This document shows, one piece after another, positions 17,801 to 27,500 of a stretch of DNA of 41,657 bases. The stretch is from a virus. The stretch spans positions 1 through 41,657 of IMG/VR virus record IMGVR_UViG_3300002231_001575. The stretch is one strand, 5' to 3'. Position 1 is the first letter of the stretch. Every line of letters begins with the position of its first letter. Position numbers and translations under genes: made by a program. The notes under the pieces are model-generated. The model did not search any database and was not told the origin of the DNA. It saw only the letters and a list, made by a program, of their open reading frames with translations.

Positions 17801-19628
17801 ACCTATATGTGAGTGTGGGTAGTGTTCGTATACCTTCACTATCATTCAAACTAAACACTAAACATTTGTTTGAAGCCTGATATACGATTGTATCTCCAGT
17901 TGAAACTTGGCCAACCTTTCCTACGTTTGCAACATCTGCCATAATATCATCAGCACCAGCAGCTCCAATACGAAGAGAGCGAGCCTTTTTAATATCTGTT
18001 GAAATTTCAACAGACTCTCCAGTAGCAAGTCCAACTAAAGGAGGATCTAAAGTGAAATTAAATGGACTGCCAGTTCTCGCCGTAATTTCGGCCGATCTAC
18101 CAAACTCTTGACTATTGGGATCTGTAACTGTTACCCTACTACCAATAAAAATACTCTCATCTCTATTCTGGCCCGCCTGAGGAATATCTGTATCATTTAC
18201 ACCATTGAATGTTGATTTAGTTCCACTTCCCGAAGGTGTCGCAACCGTTGTCGATATAACATTTGCACGAAAATCCGAAAGATAAGCCTTATAATGATTT
18301 GGATATCTCGCATCAGATTCAATAGGAATAATAGAACGAACCCTTGCATTCGCAATAACACTATTTGCCCTCTTAAGAGGGTCCCCAGCAGATTCAATTC
18401 CATAATTATTCGCGAAATGAATATCTACTATCGGAAAATCACCAGACTGAAAAATCTGATTCGTCACATTAGAAACAATAACATAACTACCCAAACTAAT
18501 AACAGACTCCGAAGAAAAGTCAGCAGATGTTCTAGGCTTATTAACAGCCAATATCGTTCTATCTGGTATTTCTACTCTATGACCACGAACATAAGCAATT
18601 CCAGGAGAAACACCAATATTCAATTGAGAATTCGGATCAGACGGATCATTTTCTTCGACATCAGCAATAAACTCATCAACAATATAATCACCACTTTCTT
18701 CATATGTTCTCTTTGCTAATTGGTCTCCCAGCTCCGAATATATTGGCTGAAATATTGCACGTTCAGTTGAACCATTTACGATACGAGCAAGCTCATAAAA
18801 ATTCGCATCAGCCGTCTCCGATATAGAAACACCGTCAGAACCAGGAGCCAATTCTAAGTCTAATTGAACTTTTAACCGATCCGCACCGGGTGCATTTAGG
18901 TTATACGTTCCCTGTGCATTATCATATAATGTTGCGTCACCAGCAGCATCAGAAATACTTTCATTGTATGAAAATCCCACTTTATATGTAGGAGTGTTGG
19001 TATACTTACTGAGAATAATTGACTGTTTAGTCGTGTGTATGAAATAACCCTTAGCATAATACACACCTTCTGATACCGTAAAGATTGAAGAATTTCCTGT
19101 CGCAGGAGTAGTATCAGTCGAAAAATCCTCAACACGCCCAATGATAGTATTATCCATTTTGGTAATAACATCATTTGCTTTAAATTGATCGCCACTACTA
19201 TAAGCCAAAATTAATGTTTTTGGATCATTAACATCACGATCAGCAGCTTGAATTACTCTAGCGAGTGGCTGCCTTCCGTCTAAAGCGACACCATTCTCAA
19301 CCCGAACCTCAATTCCACTGGCACTGGTTGAGTCGAATGCTACTTGAACATTTGCGGCTGTCCCTGTGGCATTATTAATTCCTATATTATCATAAAGTCT
19401 AACGTAATTGCAATCCAAAACAATATTAGTTTCACCATTTAATACAGGAGAACCATCCTTAAATATATGATCACCATGATATTTTATCTGCTGTTGAAGT
19501 GCAGTCTGTAACTGAGTAAGCTCTCTTGCCTGAACAGCCCGGCCGCCACGAAACATAATTCTATAATAATTTTTATTTGCATCAAAATTATCATAGTATG
19601 GAGCGGATGCTGTATTTACTGTAGCCAT
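14880..19628 (-). CDS. DUF4815-type baseplate/tail structural protein
   Basis: A 1582-residue protein with the DUF4815 N-terminal signature: YYDNFDANKNYYRIMFRGGR, then AVQARELTQLQTALQQQIKY and GDHIFKDGSPVLNGE. Repeated beta-rich segments follow. Two short modules resemble the insertion in gp15: SRVTVTDPNSQEFGRSAEIT near residue 495 and IYIVAGKGVGQKRTITGYDN near residue 1405. Near the C-terminus, WYRFTTGMKPLRLMDVSDGR and IADSYFFASGQRTIMSP fit the region that in longer homologues precedes the next gene's module. The last about 50 residues are rich in P, G and F. In gene order it takes the gp9/gp10 place after gp8, so it probably links wedge to fibres, but homology to T4 gp9 or gp10 is not visible. 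Confidence 0.82.
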   Translation of the reverse strand: MATVNTASAPYYDNFDANKNYYRIMFRGGRAVQARELTQLQTALQQQIKYHGDHIFKDGSPVLNGETNIVLDCNYVRLYDNIGINNATGTAANVQVAFDSTSASGIEVRVENGVALDGRQPLARVIQAADRDVNDPKTLILAYSSGDQFKANDVITKMDNTIIGRVEDFSTDTTPATGNSSIFTVSEGVYYAKGYFIHTTKQSIILSKYTNTPTYKVGFSYNESISDAAGDATLYDNAQGTYNLNAPGADRLKVQLDLELAPGSDGVSISETADANFYELARIVNGSTERAIFQPIYSELGDQLAKRTYEESGDYIVDEFIADVEENDPSDPNSQLNIGVSPGIAYVRGHRVEIPDRTILAVNKPRTSADFSSESVISLGSYVIVSNVTNQIFQSGDFPIVDIHFANNYGIESAGDPLKRANSVIANARVRSIIPIESDARYPNHYKAYLSDFRANVISTTVATPSGSGTKSTFNGVNDTDIPQAGQNRDESIFIGSRVTVTDPNSQEFGRSAEITARTGSPFNFTLDPPLVGLATGESVEISTDIKKARSLRIGAAGADDIMADVANVGKVGQVSTGDTIVYQASNKCLVFSLNDSEGIRTLPTLTYRSSGSGTTSGGSATVTYSAASAGLENFDAKTLDEAVFSNSISGILTPTSKTLTGSGNPYSFQVVFPEAPGPHSFNLTGIVSQGSPSLGLKTKSLVTGNVVSTVIGAAENLATLRTDGRVLFNPPNKTPGRKDNLGVSDVIRIRKVVDTLQSGVGPNTFHLSDSTYDITSRYMLDTGQRDSLYDHASITLRPGAVPPVGQIAVIFDYYSHGGSSNGYFSVQSYDTVNNSYTGIGSYTRDDGGVMQLRDSLDFRPRRTDLLATAKVDSSSRTDTFYLPITGKNSPADQSIASYSGTKYLPRRDNLVIAYDGTLRVIEGVAHETPLPPSDDPDSLILYTISYPSYVFSPRDVELVPHNNRRFTMKDIGEMKSRLDRLQYYVALNQLETETNAKTILNNDGTIERFKNGILTDNFDSLQVADTLSGDYRAGVDTIVGILRPATRKKSFNLIFSGAALYEQRTGIPAEKFSDLVLPEFEEVGFITQAMASEAVSVVDVDETVYRGFITLSPSSDIFIDTQVMGTEPSVTTTDDLSTYVDTTTVDDETLAGPDLLDSAYIYNNYEVPSHFQGPGNADQFFGLEPTIMLNLGGTTSRVNQNGIKSGYRTWRNVPHEVPLSEFLGFLRSAPASPQASSGHVVDTSVIPYIREQGISILASGMKSNTVLYSFFDSRKVNSFTARANEITFDESVLYDDDVAVYEYLKNQDTDAEGRLIAARGNKAYIISSNGAFSAGNEVNAPYNEGDPPNLVGNNTTITVQSYRHYSGQAQGGSQLNITLNSGSNYDDLAALQANTDGGIIYIVAGKGVGQKRTITGYDNTTKIATVGSAWSANGYPDTTSLYSLGNLRTTSAGEFMGVFMLPMYRDWSPEASDDAWYRFTTGMKPLRLMDVSDGRLDRATTIADSYFFASGQRTIMSPSPQGPVDMNPPSETIPGEPLPFPSETSVGTPTFWPTVETPVGVQMPQFGLGGFDWTFGPISFI

Positions 19629-19644
19629 TTGTTATACACCTTTT

Positions 19645-21447
19645 TTAAAATTCTATGACAATCTTATATTTCTGAGTCTGATCAAGGATACGAGTCACTG
19701 GCCTTTTGTTTTCCAAATATAAAATTTCTCCAGAATTTGGTAATAATTCAACAGTTTCAGGATCCTTTGATGCCAATGTTTGTGTCGTTCCAATAGCCGC
19801 TCCAGTAGAATCAATTTGAGTAATACTTTCACCAGGATGAAAAAATCCTCCTGTACTATTAGACACCAAATTAGTCACACGAACTCTAGATTCTCCTGCT
19901 GTAATTCCAGGCCCACGATCTTGATTCACATCAACAACGATAGCAATCGCCTCACTGGTCGTTCCTTTAATTCTTGCGGCTGGCTGAATCCACACAGGCG
20001 GGCTAGCTGTATTGATTATCAAATTTGTCATCTGCCTATACTCAGAACCAGTATTTGCAACATATGTACCAGCATTAATTGTAGGATTTCTAACAATACC
20101 AATTTGTCTAAACGAAGAACCAATCGGCAAACTGTTTTGAGTTCCTCTATTGACCAACTGAGCAGTCAATCCTGCATAATAGCCACCAAGCTCTTTTACT
20201 GGATCGGCTCCATATCCCCCAGAAGGAGGAATAATCGCACGAGCAACTGCACCAACACCAACGGTTGCACTACCTCCTGCTGTACTATTAACCGTCACAT
20301 TAGCGGTAGAATATCCAGTGCCCCCATCATCAATTCTTATGTTCGTTATTCGCCCTTGACTGTCTACATCCGAATACGCTACCGCACCAACACCATCCCC
20401 AATAATACCAATTCTAGGCCCTATCGAAAATGAATACTTAGCCGCACCAGCCACAACTCCAATTGAAGCTGGTATGGCAGGAGAAAATTCAACTTTCGCT
20501 GGAACCCCACTCACAGGACCATCTGTTATTTCAGCAACATGACTAAAACTACTATTCGCAACACGAATCATCAATCCATTAAAATCGCCTGTACTAAAAC
20601 CCAAACTAGCACTAGCAGTAAGAGAGTTAAGCGTTATAGAGTCTTGTGTAAGACCACCTCCAGAAGACTTACCTCGATATCCAGATCCTTGTTTTCCTGC
20701 CTCAACTACAATTGTTTCCAACTTACCGGTATTCGCATATGCCATAACTTCCTGAAGTTCACTCCAACCAGTAGGTGCAGTTCCATTTACTTCAGTATTG
20801 CTCAAAGATTGAATGGGCAAATAATTCGGAAATATAAACTTTTGCACAGAATCATCTGAAGATATTCGATACATAAACTTCCATCTATAGCCATCAGACG
20901 TAACAAAAGAGTTGGCCAAACCCCCTGCACTAGCAGAAGCATATGTTGGGGCATCTATCGATAAACTTCCTCCAACATTATCCAAACACATAAAGACCGA
21001 TCCACCATTATAGACATAATAAGGATTATCTACACTCGACAAATTTACTACCGATTCGGATTGATCATCATATTGCGAATATACTGCACTTGTAGTCCAA
21101 TCATTTCTCTTAATCAATATACTAACATCGCCTGAAGAAATTTTCTGTAATGATGTCATCGACCTCCAAGGCTCATATTCAATAGTAGAATGTGTTTGTT
21201 TAACTGGAGGAGGATTACTATCACTAAAACCTACCTTTTGATCGGGCGCCACATCCCATCGATGAACTCTTCCTATGAAAAAGTATATAGATGTGTTAGA
21301 GTATTTCGTATCAGGAGAATTACCGGTTGCAGTAGGAAATGGAAAATTTGCATCAGAAGAAAAACCAGGATATGCTGCCACATCAACCGATTTTACAAAA
21401 TCTCGAACATTTCTCAATCTAAGTTTATTGCTTACAATAGCTGGCAT
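19645..21447 (-). CDS. gp8: Baseplate wedge protein (gp8-like)
   Basis: gp8 is a wedge component that binds gp7 and gp6/gp10 in the T4 baseplate. The 600-residue protein opens AIVSNKLRLRNVRDFVKSV, has IYFFIGRVHRWD near residue 53 and the characteristic SDGYRWKFMYRISSDD near residue 185, followed by YLPIQSL. T4 gp8 is 334 residues. The extra length includes G/S/V-rich strands (IRIDDGGTGYSTANVTVNS) of the 'GGSGY' type and a module VANSSFSHVAEITDGPVSG similar to the gp15 insertion. The C-terminus ENKRPVTRILDQTQKYKIVI matches gp8-type endings of marine phages. GGAGTTTAATGAAAA precedes the ATG. Confidence 0.85.
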   Translation of the reverse strand: MPAIVSNKLRLRNVRDFVKSVDVAAYPGFSSDANFPFPTATGNSPDTKYSNTSIYFFIGRVHRWDVAPDQKVGFSDSNPPPVKQTHSTIEYEPWRSMTSLQKISSGDVSILIKRNDWTTSAVYSQYDDQSESVVNLSSVDNPYYVYNGGSVFMCLDNVGGSLSIDAPTYASASAGGLANSFVTSDGYRWKFMYRISSDDSVQKFIFPNYLPIQSLSNTEVNGTAPTGWSELQEVMAYANTGKLETIVVEAGKQGSGYRGKSSGGGLTQDSITLNSLTASASLGFSTGDFNGLMIRVANSSFSHVAEITDGPVSGVPAKVEFSPAIPASIGVVAGAAKYSFSIGPRIGIIGDGVGAVAYSDVDSQGRITNIRIDDGGTGYSTANVTVNSTAGGSATVGVGAVARAIIPPSGGYGADPVKELGGYYAGLTAQLVNRGTQNSLPIGSSFRQIGIVRNPTINAGTYVANTGSEYRQMTNLIINTASPPVWIQPAARIKGTTSEAIAIVVDVNQDRGPGITAGESRVRVTNLVSNSTGGFFHPGESITQIDSTGAAIGTTQTLASKDPETVELLPNSGEILYLENKRPVTRILDQTQKYKIVIEF

Positions 21448-21479
21448 TTTTCATTAAACTCCGTTTTGGAATACGATAC

Positions 21480-21487
21480 TATTTAGT
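21480..21487 (-). promoter_or_regulatory. Weak candidate late promoter upstream of gp8
   Basis: The 64-base gap between gp7 and gp8 contains a run of nine T followed by ACTAAATA on the minus strand. It matches six of eight late-consensus positions and lies 32 bases upstream of the gp8 ATG, the same distance class as the exact boxes. No hairpin was seen, so I do not call a terminator. Confidence 0.35.
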
Positions 21488-21511
21488 AAAAAAAAATACA
21501 ATTATGGTTTG

Positions 21512-24500
21512 TTATATCCACTGTTTCTTCAACGCTATAGGAATACCCATTGGTCTCCATCCAGAATCTACATACAAATCATTGGGCCCGTTTCTAAATT
21601 GCGCCGACATTATCAAATGAACATTTGCTCCGCTTGAAGGATTGGTCAATGCATATCCTCCAGTGGTGTTTGATGTAATCCTAAGAATCGTATTCGCCGC
21701 ATGATTTGGCGCAAGCAAATCCCACCGACGCATTGAGGACCAATATACCGATCCATCATATATATAATCGGTTGATGTTGAATTTCCAACATAGCTGGGC
21801 CCAACCAAAATACGCCCGCCATATATATTAGCCGTAGTGCTTGTGGCACCAGATGTACCGATATAATACGATCCGTTTGCGATAAGTTGCAAATCACCAT
21901 TATCGATAATAAACACTCCACCAACACTCGATGCAAATCCATCATATGCAGCATGGCTAGAAACAAATACTTGTTGCCTTGAATTAACATCAATTGAAAT
22001 TGGGCTAGGAATATTATTAGCGATTACTGATATTGTTCCACAACCAACCGCATAATCTCCAGATTTATTTGGTGTAATTTTAAACACATGCCCGTTTGAT
22101 GTATAGCTATTCTCCCACTGCGAGGCGCTGGCCACATACAAATTCTTATCATCATCCATTGCCATATCACAGAACACAAGATTTGCACCAGGAGTAAACT
22201 TATGATATCCACTATCACCAACTTCTAACAGAACAGCAGTATTTGAACTCACTTCCCAAGTGCTCGATCCAGGAGCACGAGTCTGTGTCACCACTTGAAC
22301 CGTATTCGGATTATTTCGCATCACATAAAAAATACGATCTTCATCGTCAACGTAAAAATTTTGAACCTGTTCAAGGTCTGCTATAGTAGTAACACCAACA
22401 TCATTACCTAAAACTCTAGTTTTTGTCGTATCCTCTGCTCTATAGCTACCGGTTGATGCGTTTGGTCGAATGCGAATTAAATTACCACCATTAACATACA
22501 AAGAATTATCAGACCCTCCAATCTTCAGAAAATCTTTAACGCCCAGATAGCCTACTAATCCCGATGCACTAGTTGCCCAAGGAAGTACATCCGGTGTAGT
22601 AGTTCGTCCTGCTTTCAGAACCAAATAAGGAGAAGCAGTGTTTGATGCGGGGAAAGCATAAACGTAAACAAAAGAACTAATTTGGCCTAATGCACCTGCA
22701 TACATCACAAATATCGTACCATCAGGAGAAGTTTCAATGTCAATTGGACCATTAAGCGAAGGCGGAGGATCTGTAGCGTAAACAAACTCCGAATTTGCAA
22801 ACTCAGCGATATGTGTAGTATGTTGAGGATCTGAACCTGTTGTATTAGAAGTAACTGTATAGATTATACCATTACCATTAAATCCGGCTGGGGCGGCTGG
22901 ATATAGAGATAATGTATTTGCAGTGTACAAAACATATGGTGCAACAAATCCATCAGACCCGGCCGCTTCAGGTGTCGCAGCTTGATCATTCAATGTAGAA
23001 TTTGTCCAAGACTCTTCCCATTCAGTCGAAGAAGCATTCAACCAATCAACTTCATATGCCACAACACCTTGTGTTGCTCCATCAGCAAACTGAATCGAAT
23101 CTCGATCTTTACATATTCTAATATTAAGTTCACCAATTCCATTTAGACGATATTGCGTTGTATCATTGTAGAATGTTTCGCCTCTCCATGCGCTGGCTAC
23201 ATTCTGCGTCTTATTCATATCCGAATTAATGGAAACATCTGATGCAACTATCGGAAAAGATTGTGTTGAATTTAAGTCTAGACCAGGCCTTTGAGGTCTT
23301 TTTCTCATTGCCATTAAGTGATCTTCTGGTAGATCAGTCAATTCAATCCACAGGTTTGGAGAAGAAGGATTCACCACTCTAGGATACCACATATCGAATT
23401 CAACAATTTTCCAATCACCACAAAAACCATCAAGCGAATCTTTATCGGGCTTCTCTGATTCTGTTTGCTTATAATCATATATTTTAGTCGGAATATTAAT
23501 TCCCAAGTTTCGTGTAAAGTCAGGAACAAGAGACGCTAACTGATTAAATGAAACTCCATTATACTCCTGACCATGACCAGTAAACTGCAAAAATACAGTA
23601 TTGTCTGTAATTCCAACCGAAGAATATCCATTTTGGGTTAACACACGCATTTTAAGCTGAAGATATCTTGCTCTGTCTCCTGGAATTTGCGGAGAAATTG
23701 TTCTAAACTCATTATTTTCATCAAAAGGAGCTTGTATATCATATACAGATGTAGGATAGTCTGTATTATTATAACCGTCAGTGTTTCCTCCACCATACCT
23801 CAGCAAAACAGATGAACGGGAAGTGGGGATACTGAACACAGACCTATTAGATCCCCAAGCAAATCCAGAACCATTTGAAGTCATGACCAGACCTTGCCCG
23901 ACCGCGCTCGCGCCAGCCCTAACTTCTAACAAAGCCTTATGCGTTCTTGCTGGTTCGTCTGCAAGAGGAAATGCAGTTGGATAATTTACATCAATACCAA
24001 TTCCAGGATATATTCCACTTGGAGGTAATGTTCCGTAGATTGCCACAGTTGCTCGCCCACTCGGCAACGACGTAAAGGTACTTATTGGATCCGAACTAGT
24101 GGGTTGCGTGACATCCGTATTCGCAAACTCGAACAATGCATGAGTATCAGGTCCTATAACAGCTTCATAATCATGATACGAACGATGGTCCAGTTCCGTC
24201 GTTGATCGGTCGGCCGAACCTATAGTATCTGTGCCAACAAAAAACGACACAATAGTATCAATGACATCTGGATCTGAAATGTCACCAAGATCAACTTCAC
24301 CAGTTCTTCTCGCAGACAAAAACATTTCAGCACTATCACCAACAGATTCGCCGTCTACCAATTCGGTAATACCACTAACAATACCAAACATCTTAGTACC
24401 AGCTGGATGGGCAAGATCATATAACAATTGTTTATATGTTTCTAATGATAAACCAGACTCAATTGCATAGGAATATATCTGATAATAATCACTATCCTGT

Positions 24501-27500
24501 AGTTTTTGCGTAGAACTAAGCTGACCAGTATCATCTACTGGTTTTCCTGCATATGCAAAATCGCCAGCTATACTAGAAGATAGTTCAGCATTTGATGCTG
24601 CCTCAATCTTAACATAATCGACATCGATGGTGTTATGTGCATTAAAAAATGTTGTAATATAAGCACCGTCAGGAGGATTCCATAAACCTCTCGCGCCGGC
24701 CGGGCCCGGATCAACATTTCGTACTACTTGAGCAACAAGAAAATCACCAAGATTTCTATCAGGAATAAAACGCATGAATGTTCCTGTTGAATCATCATCA
24801 AGTGCAACCCACGTTTGTTCATCTTCCCACCACTGAACCATACAGAAATTTTCAGTTGCAGGGGGGTCGGATGCCCAAGCTCCACTAAGACTGAAACGTG
24901 TTGCCGGATCTTGACTACTATACATCAAAAATGTTGCATTTGTTGTAGTCGTAAATCTACTTGAATCTGCATCAAAACCATTAGGAATATACGAATACTC
25001 TTTTGTAATTGGCCACGACTTTTCATTCAAATCATAGATAGCACCACCGCCAGTAATCACACCAATTGAAGCATAGAACCACGTTCCAAGAGGACTGGTT
25101 CCTGTTGTAATTTTCCTATCTGCAACAAAACTAACATTACCAGTTGCACCAATTCCTATAATACCATTTGATTGTGGATACAATGGAATTGAATTAGCAC
25201 CATACACACCTTCGTTTAGAATCATGTATGGTCGCATGTAAGCTACATCTGTCTGAAGACTTGCTGGAGTACCATAATCAAAATACGTTCCATCAGGAAG
25301 ACCATTGTGGGATCCTGTGGCAGATGATCCCTGGAAGTATGCATTTGCAATCGTCCAATCTGAACTCAAATTTGCAGATTGATGTACGAATTGATGAGAC
25401 GCATCTCCACCATACTCATAAGTTAAACGATCTACACCTTTAGTGGAAACATAGGCAGATCCAGTGTTTGTCGATTTCAATCCGACCACACCAAAGTGTA
25501 CGTTTGCGACTACAGAAACACTGTTAGTATATCCAAGAGGATTGTTCGGAGAATTAGCAACGCGCCGTGCTCTCACTGACATCTTATAGATAGTATTTTC
25601 ATCTCTATAAGCAATATCATCAGTATGAATCAAAGAAAGCCTTACTGTATTGGCAACTAGCTTTTGTTTTCCAGCTTCGGTTTCGGATCTAGTGAAAGTT
25701 ACATTAGAAACATCCGAATAACCAGAAACAAACCATTTACCCGAAATAGGTCGATACCTATTAGGATTCCTAAACAGCGCCTCAATCTCATTATTGGCCA
25801 ATGTCCTGTTGTAATATGAGACTTCATCATACAGCCCTGGTGCACCTCCGCTCTGATAAAAATTGGTCATAGCCCAAGGAGTGTATTGCACATTCTTATC
25901 GCCGCTCTGCCCGAGACCAGCTAGATGAACACTCGCCGTCATAGGTCGAGTATTGGCATACCTATCAATACCCGGATTAAGAGTTCTGCCTACATTATAT
26001 GCATACACACCAGTCGGATTTGAATAGCCTTGACTCTGATAACCATTCGAGAAGGAAGCGTTCGCAGAAACATCAATATCCCATGTACGATAAACAGGTT
26101 CAGTGTCATCACCATAATGTATACGAAAATATCCTTTATGGTTCTTATAATCTTCAGTAATGGCCATTAAGTGCCAAACATTTTGCCTTAAAGCAGCCTC
26201 CAAAGTTGTTACCGATCGAGGTTCAGCATTGGCGGCTCCAGCCATACGGCTAGTGATATTCAAATCAGCTAAACCTATACTTCTTCCGTGCGTCGTCGTA
26301 TTAGCATATTTGGCACTAGTCCAGTAATACCCAGGAACAGCATTAAGACTCTGATAAGGCGAAGTGAAGCCACCTGACAAAGAACCAGAGCGATCAGGAT
26401 TCCATACTTTGATATCAAAATAGGCATACCTAGAAATAATTGTAGCATTGTGTTGAATATTTGCTGTAGGTTTATACCAAAACGCCCAAGTCTGCTGATC
26501 GTCTTCTTCAATCTCATCGTGACTCATTAAACCTATCGAGCCAGATGCAAATTCAGCATTTGCACCACTGGTCGGCGAGTCACCTACAGGCCATCCAGTT
26601 CCTCCTCTAGCAATATTAGCCGAACTTACGGAAACCATGCTGAGTGATATATTTGATGTCGTAACTGAATTTGCCATTCCTGACACAAAATCATTCGATG
26701 TGCCCACCACTCGTCGATCGACAGGCAATCTTTGCAATTGATTCATGTTGAAATTAGCAGCTACAGCATGATGACCATGACCAGTCGAATCTTGGATAAA
26801 AGTTGAATTGGGATAATACGATCCATCTCCAAGAAAAGCGGCCGCGACCTTGCTGACGGTAGTAAGAGCACTACCAGTAAGACCATTAGGAATAACTCGA
26901 AGATCTTCAGGAACCGTATAATATCCAAGAGGATACTGCGAACGCAGCAACAAAGGAAGACCTTTCTCTTCTGCTTTACCTGCCCATCCGTTCATTTTCC
27001 AATGTGCCTTCAGCTCTAACGTAGGCACAGGAACAAGATTAGTGTCATTGGTAATTTGAGTGTTTGATGAATATCCACCAGGTAAAGCACTATCTGGTCC
27101 TCGATTATCATCAACAGAATAAAAACGAGTCGAAGCCCGAATTACAGGAACAGGAGTATTATTTCGCCTTATAGTAACTGGACGGTATGCACTAAAGTCA
27201 TCATAGAAAATAGTTTCTGTTGGACCTTCTTCAAATCTATCTTTTGTGTGTATTCCATGGGCAGTAATATCTGGAGTGGTCGTATATCCAATCCCTGGCT
27301 GTGTAATTTCAACTTCTCTAATTTCTCCAGAAGAACCAACAACAGAAACTTTAGCAGTACCGCCTTTACCACCAGAAATTGTAACAGGATCACCAACTTT
27401 AAAATTAGATCCTCCATTATTAATATTAATATTATGGACCAAACCACTAATCGTAGCAGCAATTTTCGTACCATCTGCTGGATTATTAGCATCATCTGTT

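Noticed and set aside
18294-18719. Plus-strand 141-residue open frame opposite the DUF4815 gene
   Set aside because: Rich in R, N and I with no recognisable domain; shadow of a clear coding frame.
19780-20433. Plus-strand 217-residue open frame opposite gp8
   Set aside because: Composition dominated by S, N, R, I and C is typical of an antisense shadow; gp8 on the other strand has clear family motifs.
21488-21497. Run of T residues between gp7 and gp8, considered as a terminator
   Set aside because: No GC-rich inverted repeat precedes it.
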